From contig SMSO01000037.1 in the NCBI GenBank assembly GCA_004764695.1, positions 2,611,837 through 2,675,836 of the forward strand: a stretch of DNA of 64,000 nucleotides. Reading direction: 5' to 3'. Shown piece after piece: positions 10,594 through 22,480 of this stretch (the stretch's first letter is position 1; the number at the start of each line of letters is the position of its first letter). The notes under the pieces were generated by a model. The model did not search any database, was not told the DNA's origin, and saw nothing but the letters and a program-made list of their open reading frames with translations. The position numbers and the translations under genes are program-made. The DNA is from Schizochytrium sp. TIO01. Taxonomy: Eukaryota > Sar > Bigyra > Thraustochytrida > Thraustochytriidae.

Positions 10594-12345
10594 CTCCATT
10601 TGGTCTTTTGCATTCATGTAGAGGAGGAACAGGAAAGCCACAAACGCAACAAAGGGTCGTCTAGGCTTGCTCTCGGGTATAAACTTTTGATTCCTTTTTG
10701 TACCTGCTGCCATTCTTGCATGTGGTATTTATTGAGAATTGGTCAGTGACACCTTGTTGCATGGCGGTTAATTTCGATCTACAAATTATCCAGGAATCAC
10801 CCAAGTACATCGGTATTTATTGATGAGTTCATGGGAAACCAAGCCCTTTTGTCTTATATAGACTCAAATTTCGTTGAAATTGCGAGAAAAGTTCTTGCAT
10901 CAAATGTGCAGGACAAACTAATGATGATGCAATCCTTCAAAGAACTACATGGTCTCGTGGGACTGTACCCTGCTATCATTATGGATTGAAGACTATGCTA
11001 ATATCGTAATAAAATTCAACTAGTAGTCCCATGGAATTTATAGCAGGATTGCAATGGGCAATCGACTTTCAAAGGAAATCATGAATTTACAAAGAAGGCA
11101 GTATCATTGCTATACGTGAACACCAGGGTCAGTCTCATTTGAAGCAACCAATGATGGTGATTTCCTGGCAGAACATCATTATCATGATATGCCTTGTAAA
11201 TCTCAGTACCTGCGGCATTTCATTCGCGAATTTATTTAAGCTAGATGGCATGCACATCGTAGCATCCCAAGCTATAGGAATACAATAGATTGCTATATTA
11301 TTCCACGCGTACATTGAGGAAGCGGCGTAAGCCACGACTTGAACAAGCCAAGAAATGTGCGACGTCCTGCGGCTATGGCGGAGGAAGTTTAAGTTGTTGC
11401 GTGCCATCAATATGCTCGCAACCTGCGTAACTCGTTCCTTGCCCCCGTCGATACGCATTTCGCATCTTGCAGAGCGGGGTCGGCAAGCTAGATTCGCTCT
11501 CGACGTCGCATCTGGCATGAAGATTCGATCTTTGCATCATCGTGAGCAGGATCGACACTTCCGCTGTGTCATCTCTGAGAATTACAACTATATTAGAGAG
11601 CTAGCTTTCTTTCCCAACATCAAAAATGAAACCCAAACTTCACCATGGTTGCACCACTTCCGCAGTTCCAAGAACGAAAACAGCCAATGACAATGGCGTC
11701 GATGTCTAAGGTTTATGGCATTTCTTCGCACCTCGCGTTTCCTTTTGTCTCCAGCCTGGGGTGATTCTAGAGCTTTCCACTCTTACTCCACCTCGAATCG
11801 GCACTGCTGCATTTCGCATCTTCTCTCTTTTCCGCTTTTTCAATCGGTACCGCTTTTCGGACGGTCCCATGATTCTATCTACCGGACCCGTGTATGTGCC
11901 AGCTTTCTCTGTTTACAAACAAATTCTAATTCACCAGAAAAGCCCCAAAAGGGTACTCTATTTACCATCGTTTCTCTGTAAAATATCAATTTTGATTGCT
12001 ATAGCACTCCAGAACAAGCTGGAGGCCAAGCAAGTTCTTCGCAAGAACCACGATCACGATGCGAACATGAACCGGTTGCGTTACAGTCCTTGGCAAAGGA
12101 GAGAAAGAGAAGAGAAAAAAGCATTATTAGCAGTATTATTAACTTTAAAGTAATCTTTTCTCAACTTGCCCAGCCCGTTGAAGAAGCCCGTTCTTTCGCT
12201 GCATGGGCTCGAAATTCTTAGCTCGAGCTCTGCTCCGCCGTTCGGGAGCGCTTCCTGAGAAGGCGCGGGCAAGCCTTGCTATGCTCTGTGTCCGGGACGC
12301 CTGCGTGGCGTGCGGTGCCCGCGAGCTGTAGCTAGTACCTAGGCA

Positions 12346-12346
12346 T

Positions 12347-12385
<39 letters not shown>

Positions 12386-12410
12386 ATCGTTCATTCATTC
12401 ATTCATTCAT
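12346..12410. repeat. (TTTC)n followed by (ATTC)n microsatellite
   Basis: About ten TTTC copies are followed, after a short break, by about five ATTC copies. Confidence 0.9.
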
Positions 12411-14082
12411 TAAAAGTTTGATTGCCTCTTCGTTATTTTTTTTCCTACAATCAACTAAATTCATTGCAACGGCGATTTCTTTCAAGTTTGCTCCCTTTCC
12501 ACGGCTCAATCTGACCACGATCCACGATTCGTGAAGGCAGAATGCCTACTTAGCTTGCCGGCTTTAAGCTTCGCAGGGAGCCAGCGATGGCGGTTGAATT
12601 GGACCTTGACTCAGGATATCTGCAAGGTCTGGCTGTTCTATTGTGGACAACCAGAAAGTTATCGCCATCCACAATGGAGACCCATGATAGTTTGCAATGT
12701 TTTGCGCATACATTCACCATCGTCGCATACATCGAAAAGAAGTACTTTCATCTTTTCAAGCTTCCTCTCTTTCTCTCTCTCATCTTGAAAGAAATGAAGT
12801 AATCAGCGCTACTTCGCAGCTAGCGGTTTCCATAAGCGTGCTCTTAGCACCTCGGCACTTTTCCTTTTACTTTACTCTATTCGCAAAGAAAAGCAATTAT
12901 AATCGTGATCATAATAATAAGCTAATCGGTACGTACAATACATTTCGAGTGATAATTGTTGGTAAAGTGCAATTTTCTTAAAAATTAAATTAAAAGTGGT
13001 TGACGCACTGCTACCTAGATTCCTAGGCACGGGTAGGATGACTTGCTTGCGTGCTTTGCCCTCGCCGCTGCCAGGCTGGTGCACAGCATCTTCGAAGAGG
13101 CCGCCGTCGTCATCAGAATATAGCTCAGGATCTTGTCTTTGGGTTATATCCATAGAGCTCACCACCTGCTGAGTTGGCGAGCGCGACGGATGAAGTAAAG
13201 GTGACCTGGACTTGGTTTTCGATTGGAGAACCTTGGCAAAGCCACCATAGTTAGCTCTAGAGTTAGTCAGTTAAAAAAAAAAAGCTTTTGCCTTGCGAGA
13301 TGGTTGTAAAATTAGGCGAATGTACCAAGTCGAGAATTTTGGATCATCTCGTGTCCAATTCGAGAGGAGGTAATCAGCTTCAAGTTGAAGAAGAAGAAGA
13401 AGAACTTATGGCTAATCGATGCAGGGCCTCTCTTCGGCTCTCCAAATGGTCATCTGCTCGGGATACCTTCGTTCGTCGGAGCGGCCTTCCTCGTAAAGCA
13501 ACGAATTAAGAGACGATTATCAACTCTTGAGAGCAAAACCTGAGCTAGTCATCTAAAGAGCAGCGGACAATCGCGTGAAAGCTCTTTGTTTCTGTCAAAC
13601 TGCTTCATGCCGCCACTTCAACTCTGAGAGCCACACTTCGAAGCTTCTTCACAAGCCATGGTCAAATCAAGAATTCAACACGCAAAGACTCCAAACAAAG
13701 AAGAGCCTGGACCATGGGCGCGGTGATTGATTGATCCCTTGCCAAGATGATCGACCAGCAAGGTGGACAATGAAGGGCACTTCAAGTACCTGCGAAACTT
13801 CTGTCTAAAGTCGGGGCACTCGAAATCTGGCGTTTCTTGGCACAAATAACCTGAGCCCCTGTAACATCCACGTCCTTGAGATGGGACCCAATCACACAGA
13901 AACCTACTTCTTTGGCTATATCTCAACACCAATAAGCCAGTGGTATCAGTAGTGCTCCAAGCCACACAAGCAGTTCTAGTGATGGCCCTCGCTCATTGAA
14001 GAAGCTGTGCAAATGGTACGTATTACGCCAAAGACGCCACCACGTGCGAGACAAAGACCCGTACTTTTAGTAGTGGAGTGTA

Positions 14083-14104
14083 AGTAGGTAGGTACCTACC
14101 TACT
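14083..14104. repeat. 22-bp perfect palindrome with GGTACC core
   Basis: Positions 14083-14104 read the same on both strands with no loop (AGTAGGTAGGTA and its complement, overlapping in the centre). Shorter versions of the same TAGGTA/TACCTA word recur elsewhere in the window. Confidence 0.75.
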
Positions 14105-14509
14105 ATCTACTACTAGGAGTAATGTAATGTAATCGAATGGAATGAATGTAATGAAACGTGTGCACCACTTGGAGGAGGGACAAAGTGAATAACTATTGGG
14201 CTGGCGCCAAGCAAAGTCTGTCTACTGAGGCATGCTCTGGCAGGTGGTCCTTGGCTAGGTAGGTATCGCCTCCTCGAAGCTGATGTCATCGTCCCGAATT
14301 ACAACTCGAAACTCTCGTTGGCGTGGCATATCTGTGTGTTCAGGTGCTACGCACCTAGCTACAAACATAGCACACTGATCTAGTAGCACTAGTGGTAAAT
14401 ATTGGCGAAACCATGTATCAAACCGCACTATATGTAACCCCTCGTAACCTCCGAGTCCGCTCTCTGTCCGCTGACGTATTTTCCTTCCGTGCCTCCCTAT
14501 TTCTACAAT

Positions 14510-14565
14510 TATTTTTATTTTTATTTTTTTAAATCTTGTTTAATTTATTTTTATTTTTATTTTTA
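14510..14565. repeat. TTTTA-rich AT tract
   Basis: Imperfect ATTTT repeats interrupted by AAATCTTGTTTAA; strongly AT-rich low-complexity DNA. Confidence 0.7.
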
Positions 14566-15446
14566 TGAAGAAAGAAAAACATTTATTGCTAGGTATCATG
14601 ATCTTGAAAATAAATGAAAATAAATGAAACAAATACATCTACCCATAAAATCTGAGTCGCGCTATCGATAGGCAAGTGATCGATTGTTTCCTACTGAGCT
14701 GCATAGAACATAAAAAAGAAAGAGGAAATAGGACAAAGAAGCACTTTCCTCCATTTTCTCCATTCGTGAATGTCAGCTCCAAAGAAACAAACAACTTTGA
14801 ATTAAACAAAAGAAAGAAACAAAGAAAAAAGTCAATGAAACTTCTCTGCGGCGGTTCTCCGCTGTCGTGCTGGCAGGCCAGACCAACCAAACCTCGGTTG
14901 GGCGCCGCAGTTCACTGGCCTGGTCTGAGCCGAGCCGCCGTTCGACGCCCTCGCGTCTTCACGCGAGTAGTTGGTCATCCTTCAGCCTCTCTCGTACGTG
15001 GCTCCCTCCCTCCTGAGAAGATGTCATTCATTGCCTTTCTCCTCTTTTTCCCAACGGAGCTGTAATCGCCCTCAGAGGCCTCTTTGGCCGTTCTTATGCC
15101 AGACGGGCGGCGGTGCCCCTAGAGTTCCTGGTAGAGGCGCCATTATTGTTCCGTCGTTGGTGTTCTTTTTTTGGGTGCCTGCAATGAGGCCTTCGGCGGT
15201 TAGAAGTGAAGCCGCTTGGGGCTCATGAAACGGCGCCAGGTCGGGCAAGAGAAGTGGCGGAAAGGCCGCGAGGCTGCGAAGCTGAGAGGCTGCTGCTGGA
15301 GAGAAGAGCTAGGGCTCTCTCGCTAAGTTTAAGGGATTTTGCAGGTTTTCAGGCGCTCCTGAGAAGGGCAAATTGCAATGCGAAGGTCAAATTCTGCATC
15401 GCTCGTCATCATCGCTGTTTTTTGCTTTACTTTAGTGTAATAGGTA

Positions 15447-15601
15447 TTCATTCATTCATTCACTTATTCACTCATTGATTATTTTGTTGATTGATTGTTT
15501 TGTTGATTGATTGATTGTTGTTGATTGGTTGACTTATTGACTTATTCAATTATTAACTTATTCACTTGTAAACTCATTGATTGATTGATTGATTGATTGA
15601 T
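15447..15601. repeat. Degenerate (TTCA)/(TTGA) tetranucleotide array
   Basis: Roughly 150 bp of TTCA, TTGA and TTGAT units with point variants, ending in five or six clean TTGA copies; it looks like an ageing compound microsatellite. Confidence 0.8.
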
Positions 15602-17100
15602 AGATCGTTGGAAAGACAAAGCAGCAGAATGATGAAAACAAAGAGTCATCGTAAGAACCAACGCAAGCGAATGAATGCACGATCGAATGAGTACATTTCC
15701 AAGGCGAATGGCCAAATCAGTTGACTCTCGCTGCGATTGGCTGATCTGGTTGCGTGCGTCCCCTTGAAGAGCTCGCTGTGCTCGACAGAGTTCTTGGAGC
15801 GATGGTCGCTGCTGCGACTAGCTTGCGAGGTGCGGCGGAATCTTCTCGCCAAGATCCTCCTCCATATCGCCGCTATGGACAGCCCTCCGCTCCATAGGGT
15901 GTCCTGGACCCCGATTAGATTCGCTGCAGCCGGCTTTCCAGGATGCCAAAATAAACCAAGCCTGTACGTATGTATCGCAGAGTGGAGTGGTCCTCTTCGC
16001 GACCTTGGAGCTAGCTCGTTGTCCAACTCTGGTCAGCAGCATTCATTCCCAGGAGGACTGGGATCTTCAGGGCCTTCGGTCGATCGAGATTCATTGAAAT
16101 TTGGAGGCCTCAACTAAGGGACCAGCTCATCGAAAAAACGGATGCATGCATGCATGCAGGCCTTGGCTGGCCTTGCTTGCTCTGCCGCCGCTTGCCTTTG
16201 CAGAAACCATGCGGCTTTCATAATGTTGAATCGATGGCAGTCGCAGAAGCTCGAGCTCGCGCGAACCGCCTCGCAAGCGGCGCCTTCCTGAGTAAGTCCA
16301 AGCGGAGCGGGTTCTCAGAGAAGGGAATGCCTGCCTTTCCAGCGCATAGCGCCGTCGAAGAAAAGCCCAAAACCTCGAACACCTCTGCAAACTAACAAGC
16401 GAATCAACAGCCAAACCAGCAAGCAAGCCTCAGAGGCAACGCATTGCCTCTGCAGGAGCGGAGCTTAGGACGACCTTTGAACGGAGGCAGCTGTTGTAAA
16501 CTTTGAACGGAAAACTTTGAAGGAGGCAGCTTCAGCTCGATGCCTGCCCTCTCGGGCGTTGCCTACTTAACTTCTGCCGGTGCGACGTCTTCGACCTAGA
16601 CGAGCTCATGCCAGTCAAGAGCTGGAGCACCAGCTCAGAATCGAACCTTGTCGGCAGCTCATCCGCCGAAGATCCTCTCGCAGAAATAGGTCTTCGATTC
16701 CGAAACAAAGCAAATCAACCTTGAACGTTGACACTGCTTTCGTAAACACTCCAAGCGCCACGAAAGCCGTGAAAGACAACACACATACACCGCGTCCCCT
16801 TTCCAGCCACCCCATCTAGGACCCTCCTATCATTACCTGTACAAAACGAAAGCGCTTGTTTCGCCTTCCTTTCCTCGTGCTAAAGGTTTCTTTCTTCCTC
16901 TCTCTCTCAGTAATTGCGCTATTCTCAATGAAGGTATCTTTTAATTTAAAAATCGAAACAAAAAAACGTTTTTCGTTGCACTTTTTTCTTTGATTACTTC
17001 CTGTTATGTATATCTCTTTATTTTGTGTGTAATCCCTTTATTTTTTTTTTTATTTATTTTTAAAAATAAAGTATTAAATAAAATATAGGCTATTAACTTA

Positions 17101-17345
17101 AACATATTTAGGGAGGGCCGCATTGCGCGATCGGGGGGCACACAAGGACGTTTGCGTCCCCAAGGAGAATCTTCTCTTGCTGTCAGTGGCGGCAGAGGGG
17201 CCTCCACTACGGGAGAAAGGTACCCAGACAGGCCCAAAGGCGCATTTCTTATCAAGGCATATCTGTAACCACTGATATGAGGCCCCCTCGATTATGAAGA
17301 ATCTTTCAGTGTTAGCCCTCACAGCACCACTGATATTTCAAACCG
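17101..17345. other. GC-rich islet with short hairpins
   Basis: A GC-rich segment lies between AT-rich flanks. It contains GGACG-tttg-CGTCC and GAGAA-tc-TTCTC hairpins side by side near 17145-17180 and a CCACTGATAT word repeated near 17270 and 17330. No known RNA family is recognisable. Confidence 0.25.
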
Positions 17346-18569
17346 TCCCCTGACTGTGCTGTTGAGGAACTGCATAAAACAGGACCAGATTAAATCTATG
17401 CGGTGTGGTGATGGTTAGACTGCTCTATACCCACAGTTAAGAATACCTTCTATGTTTAATAGGGGAAGAAAGTAGAAAAGGGGGCAGTGGCAATGGAGGG
17501 ACGTGAGGGGGATGGAAGCTTTTGACCTTGTGAGGAGAAAACGCAGTGGGGAAGATCGCCGTGCTTGCTTGCTTGGCTGCCCAACGATGACTTCCCTTTG
17601 CGGCTTTTATCCAGACCTGCAACTCCCTCGGATCAGGTACGTCCCTCGCGCTGAGAATGTCTGCCGCGGAGGCCTCCTCTTGTCTCCATGTGGGCATCCT
17701 CCTCACGACCTTGAAGTCTGCCCGTCTCGAAGCCTGCTCGATCCTCCTAGCCTCTGCCACGGAGTCTTGAGGTTGAGAGATGCACAGGTTGGCGGCGTCG
17801 CCATCGACCTCGGTTGACGTCGCTTTTTCTCTTAGCTGTTCTTATCTGTTTCTCTTTCCTCCCTTATGTCCTTAGTGTTGTCTCGTCGTTGATCTATCTA
17901 TCTATTCACGCATGCGTGGATGTACTCTCTGTGCTACTCTGTCTGCTCCATGTGTGTTGACGATGAAGATCATTGCCCTGCCAAGGCTAACAGCAGTCTT
18001 GTCATTCAATTAGTTGCATTGAAGTGGAAACGTTGTTGCAATCATTGCCCATAATGTTGTTCCTCTATATATAAGTGCAACGTGAGGCGATGCGATGCAA
18101 TACGTGACAATGTGCTAGTGTCTATAGTAATACGTGTATTTGATATGGCGTGATTCTACTTTAAATACCTGGATTAAGTGGCATCTAGCGCGATAGCTGG
18201 GTGTGCGGTACATATCAAGCGTGTGAGCTACAGCTTTTAGTTGCAACGAAGAGGAAGGACGAGGAAAACCGGAGGAAGGCGATACACGGGGCTGATTCAT
18301 TCAGTTGTTCCAAGGATGTAGTCCAGCAAGGATAACTTGTGCAAATATGGTGGCGGAAGTCATATTCGTCCTTACTGTGTGTGGTGAAGCTGGCACTTAC
18401 TTGGTTTTCACGCAAGCAAAACCTAGGAGATGAAGGACCTGCGGCACATGGAGAGACTAATCTCGATGGATGGAATTTAGAGAACTAACGCTATTTGTTG
18501 TTGCTTATTGGTGAATTTTACAGAAAGTAGTTGTCGTTATTACACTCGACTACACACACATATATCACA

Positions 18570-19289
18570 ATGGCGTCCAAAACGGCTGCTAAAGAGGAGG
18601 TCGATGTCAAGAACCTCACCAAGCCGGTGATCGCTGGCGAGGACATGGGATTCTGGGAGGCTGTCGCCCAGCAGAAGGAGATTGACCACCATGCTTCTCA
18701 CAACAACCTCATCAACCAGTGGTTGCACCTCATTAGCTCCACCATCTTTGTGATCTGCTACTACGTGGTCTTCCTCCCTAACTCGTTCAGCATGAACGAG
18801 GCCCTCGAGGCTGCCATGTACTGGGGTCTCTTCTCCCTTATCATCCGCCAGGCCGGCCACTACGTTTTCGAGCCCCCTTGCCACGACAAGGAGCAGGCCA
18901 TGCTCGGCTTTGACACTGAGAACAAGGTCCGCATTTGTATCATGTACGGCGCCATCCCTGCCGTCATCCTTGCCTCCATCCACTTCAACACCGAGATCAA
19001 CCTTTCCCTCGCCCAGGCCTGGATTATCGTGACCTTTTCTGTTGTGTTCGGTCGCGTTGCCCTCCTCTGGAGCCGCTACGGCTTCCGCATCTCCATGCAC
19101 TGGTTTGTGAAGTTCATCACCGACCCCTTCACTGACATCCCCGCCTACTGGAAGAGTGGCTACCAGATCTTCTCCCCCAAGCTCGTCCAGGGTGCCCTCC
19201 ACTCCTCTTTCCCCAACACCTTCTCCCTCCCTGAGGGCTACGTCGCACCCAAGTCTGGCTACGACAAGGACGAGAAGAAGGAGAAGTAA
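18570..19289 (+). CDS. Mpo1-like (DUF962) multi-pass membrane protein
   Basis: The 239-residue protein starts at the ATG in ACAATGGCG context; the open frame extends 13 codons upstream but this start has the best context. Residues 44-53 give the exact H-x4-N-x3-H pattern and residues 94-101 the Q-x-G-H-x2-F-E pattern of the DUF962/Mpo1 family. Yeast Mpo1 is an iron-dependent ER dioxygenase that shortens 2-hydroxy fatty acids during phytosphingosine breakdown, and the histidines are its proposed metal ligands. Hydrophobic helices lie near 54-70, 80-95, 122-138 and 148-166. The C-terminus is longer than in yeast and ends in a Lys/Glu-rich tail (KDEKKEK), possibly an ER-retention type signal. 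Codon use is extremely biased to C- or G-ending codons (Lys almost only AAG, Asn AAC), unlike most neighbours, suggesting high expression. Confidence 0.8.
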   Translation: MASKTAAKEEVDVKNLTKPVIAGEDMGFWEAVAQQKEIDHHASHNNLINQWLHLISSTIFVICYYVVFLPNSFSMNEALEAAMYWGLFSLIIRQAGHYVFEPPCHDKEQAMLGFDTENKVRICIMYGAIPAVILASIHFNTEINLSLAQAWIIVTFSVVFGRVALLWSRYGFRISMHWFVKFITDPFTDIPAYWKSGYQIFSPKLVQGALHSSFPNTFSLPEGYVAPKSGYDKDEKKEK

Positions 19290-20198
19290 ACTCTTGACAG
19301 CATCCCCTTTCACGTAAATACAAAGCACGTGAGAGTGACTGACTTCCGGAGGGATTTCTTTCAAATTATATTTCATGAAGCTTCTCTCGTCGTCACTGCT
19401 CCGTGCACCTGTGCTGTTGTGCTGTTTGCTTCTGCTCTCATTTGATCCAAGATCCATACGTATCATGCAACAAACTTTACAAACAAATCACTACTACCAC
19501 TCTTTTACTATGCGCATAGAATATTCAAATCTAGGTCCATTCACGCTTGTGCTTCATTTCCCGCAACGAACATTGTCACACTCTCTATATGCTTGTTGTT
19601 CCATGCGTTTGGTTCTAGCGAATCTATCTTTGCGATGATTGTACTACTCGTTAGAGGGAAGAGATACCATAGGGAACCTGAAGAAGTAGTCTTTAATATT
19701 GCTTTTCTTTCCTTTTTATTTTTTTCGTTTCTATCTGCTTTATTTCATTCCTTCTCTCCTATTGGTTATCCCGCGTGTTTTTTGTGTTGATGGTTGCTCT
19801 GTCAATCTTATTGCTTTTCCTTGCAATCAAATTACACCATTAGGCATAATGCATACTTCCAACTCCTTGCATCGTCCCAAATAACCTTCTAGCGATAACT
19901 GTGGTCTGGCCTGGAAAAAGAGTGAACCACGCATCAATAAGCACTATGACACCAAGCTACCTAATAATGCCAATAACGGATAGCGAGCTTCTGGTAGGTA
20001 GTCTATTGAAAAGTATCTCTGTATATATTGCACATTTTTAATTTGTTGTTGTTGTTGTTGTTGTTGTTATTGTTGTTGATGTTTGAAGTGCAGAGTAGCA
20101 AGAGCTGCCATGGCTTTCACAATAGTTACCATTTTTCAGTGCTCAAAATAACTCTTTCTAGTTTTGGAATCATGAAATATGGCTAGCCTTGCATTGAG
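19290..20198. other. Convergent spacer with TTG repeat
   Basis: AT-rich 3' regions of the Mpo1-like (+) and WD40 (-) genes. The only clear element is a TTG trinucleotide tract at 20042-20079. Confidence 0.4.
20042..20079. repeat. (TTG)n microsatellite
   Basis: Eleven or twelve TTG units with one TTA interruption. Confidence 0.85.
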
Positions 20199-21773
20199 TT
20201 AACAATACACACCAATTCGGCCAGCTCTGCATCCAAAAATAATTAGCTCAGGCTGAGTGGGCTCAGGTCGCACAACCTCCACGCCACATATACAATTGGG
20301 ATTTGACCATGCAGCTACACAATGGCCTGTTGAGATATCCGTCATGTGTATTACATTGTCTGTTGATACAGAGATAACAAGGGAATCATGAAGCACCTTT
20401 ACAAACTGAACACCTCGCTTGTGCTTATAACTCGCCAAAATCTGCCCACTCAGATTAAAGAGAATCCAGCTACGATCCCATGAGGATGATAAGATTCGTC
20501 CATCCTGCGTACTTGTTACCGACACAACACTTCCACGATGTCCTCTGCAGACTGTATGCAGCTGGATGCGCTGAACATCCCATACACGGACTGAAAAATC
20601 CCTCGACCCGGACAGCAAAAGCTCAACATTTGTTTCCGGACTCCTCATGACAGATAAACTTTGAACAGGGGCAACGTGCCCGCGAAGTTTACCACAAAGG
20701 CGCGGCTGTCCTGAAGGTACTGCGCACGTCCATAGGCAAATCGTTCCATCTGTTGAGGCACTTGCAAGATCTGCACCGCCAGCTGCGCTCCGCAATGGAC
20801 ACAGTGCAGTTATGGATCCAATGTGGCCTGAACACGAACCTTTGTATATGCCCAGTTTAGCATCCCATAACCTGATCTGACCATCTAACCACCCGGTTGC
20901 AAGAAGCAATGCCCATGGTTGGCGGCTAGGACGCGTCATACAAGATAGAATCATTGCGTCCTGTCCATCGCTAGCCGAAATAAGTATTTGCACACGTTGT
21001 TCACCATCATGAAGGTGCCCAAGTCGTATTAACGCAAGAGTACCCTTCCATGCGCAAGCTATGCGCCATGGCGAAAGAGCAAATAGCTTGTCAATTGCCT
21101 CTCTGTCTGGTGTAATCTGTGCAGAAAAGACCACCATACCTGACATCAAATCATTTACTTGCAGTACCCCTTGCGATGTGCCACTCACAATCGATCGCCC
21201 AGCAGCACAAATGCATTTCATCTCGCCAAACGTTGTCCTTGCTTTTGGGTCGAGCATATTGCTCCATTGTGCATGCAGCCCCGGCAACTGCCAGCGAGCC
21301 TTGTTAAGTCTACGAACAAACAAATCATGGGTCCCAAGCTCACTCACAAGTCGGATATACAAATGTTCCTCAAGAAATGGGAGTGCATCTTCTCCGCATG
21401 CACCTGTGCGTCGCAGAGCTTGTGATACGCTTGCTCTACCCACGCCTGTTTTGTCTAACAAATAGCCTAGTTCTCGCAGCTGGCCTGCCTCCGCGATGGC
21501 TCGAATCCATGGAATTTGTTCTGTCACAAGCCTAACTGCTTCTCCAATAGCTGACGGAAGCTTTGGATAATTAGGTTGTACCTCGCCACCGTCACCTCTG
21601 AGGTCCGTGGCCGGATTCCCAGAGCTGGTTTCGAGTTCTGGTCCCAGAACGAGAGCTTGAATCACAGTTGTCAAATCCCTCGGAGTGAGCATTTCCACGA
21701 TGCAGGAGACGACGGCGACGTCGCCGTCGTAAAAGCTACTACCAAGACGCGAAAAGCGTGGGGGGGATCTCAT
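20199..21773 (-). CDS. WD40-repeat protein
   Basis: The first ATG (21773) gives 524 residues; the open frame continues three codons upstream from a TTG. Residues 1-160 are helical and charged with no recognised domain. The rest is a WD40 propeller. Clear blades end in GQIRLWD, GTICLWT and FSVRVWD, each preceded by a GH dipeptide 20-30 residues earlier (SGHIGSI, RGHVAPV, RGHRGSV), and weaker blades sit on both sides (SGTSQGVLQVND, SSSWDRSWILF, DNVIHMTD, RAGRIGVY). Seven blades can be fitted. WD40 proteins are usually scaffolds, so no catalytic role is expected. The closest family cannot be told by eye; the N-terminal helical part may mediate oligomerisation. No intron is needed. Confidence 0.8.
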   Translation of the reverse strand: MRSPPRFSRLGSSFYDGDVAVVSCIVEMLTPRDLTTVIQALVLGPELETSSGNPATDLRGDGGEVQPNYPKLPSAIGEAVRLVTEQIPWIRAIAEAGQLRELGYLLDKTGVGRASVSQALRRTGACGEDALPFLEEHLYIRLVSELGTHDLFVRRLNKARWQLPGLHAQWSNMLDPKARTTFGEMKCICAAGRSIVSGTSQGVLQVNDLMSGMVVFSAQITPDREAIDKLFALSPWRIACAWKGTLALIRLGHLHDGEQRVQILISASDGQDAMILSCMTRPSRQPWALLLATGWLDGQIRLWDAKLGIYKGSCSGHIGSITALCPLRSAAGGADLASASTDGTICLWTCAVPSGQPRLCGKLRGHVAPVQSLSVMRSPETNVELLLSGSRDFSVRVWDVQRIQLHTVCRGHRGSVVSVTSTQDGRILSSSWDRSWILFNLSGQILASYKHKRGVQFVKVLHDSLVISVSTDNVIHMTDISTGHCVAAWSNPNCICGVEVVRPEPTQPELIIFGCRAGRIGVYC

Positions 21774-22480
21774 GCTTTCCAAACTTAAGCCTCAGGGATG
21801 GATGGCGAGTAGAAAACTCACGAGATGGTTTTGCCGAGACAATTCTTGAGATACTTCTTTTGATTCTCAAAATAAAGATTTCGAGAGCACAGAAAAAAAA
21901 AGATAATCAAAGTTCATGAGTTTGCATTGTGGGGAAAGTCTAAAATGGGACACTGGCCTAATATCTGGACAGCGAACGTGATCAAGAGGCATTGCCAGCC
22001 TCGAATGCTCTTATTATTATCTCCAATCTCATTCTCGCTTAGGCCTTTTTATAAAACCAGATATCAAAGCCGCAGGCGTTAATTTCTTTTCCAGACGTTG
22101 TTTGCGTGTGTCAATCAAACAATTGCACTTCTTTACTAACACCATGAAACCTTGGAAAGATTCCAACGACTAATCTATTTCACGATGAATCTAAATGAAC
22201 TCTATGAGTTGACCCAAGTTTGGATTAAGCAAACTTTATTTATGAAAAAGTAATACATGGTCTTGGAAAGCTCTCTTTTATTTTGAGAAAGAAGTGTTTG
22301 AATACAGGAATTCCGGAATCATTTAACATTTATCCAGGAATTCCGGGTTACAAGGGACGAACTTGAAAAATCTGATCTTCATTGTTCTCAACACAAAATC
22401 AAAACACGAATTGCGGTTTGCTGACCTTGCACAGTCTATTCTGTGCCCAGTTTCGGGTCACAGGCGAGGCGTCAGTGAGC
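21774..22480. other. Divergent promoter region
   Basis: This 0.7 kb lies between the start codons of the WD40 (-) and F-box (+) genes and must hold both promoters. It includes two copies of CAGGAATTCCGG at 22305-22316 and 22335-22346. Confidence 0.5.
22305..22346. promoter_or_regulatory. Tandem CAGGAATTCCGG elements
   Basis: Two identical 12-bp words, each containing the palindrome GGAATTCC, lie 30 bp apart and about 135-175 bp upstream of the F-box start codon. Spacing of three helical turns fits a dimeric or cooperative DNA-binding protein, but no factor can be named. Confidence 0.35.

Larger units (their letters stand above)
9803..18569. other. 8.8 kb gene-poor region
   Basis: No long ORF with recognisable domains occurs here. 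Contents are a possible signal-peptide mini-ORF at 10495-10593, TTTC/ATTC repeats at 12346-12410, a 22-bp perfect palindrome at 14083-14104, TTTTA-rich DNA at 14510-14565, TTCA/TTGA repeats at 15447-15601 and a short run of TGCA near 16142. GC-richer patches lie at 15720-16680 and 17100-17350. The open frames in these patches are in low-complexity sequence and are not supported as genes. Confidence 0.4.

Noticed and set aside
18540-19466. 308-codon open frame on the minus strand
   Set aside because: Antisense of the Mpo1-like gene. The Gly/Val/Asp-rich translation is what complementary G- and C-ending codons give.
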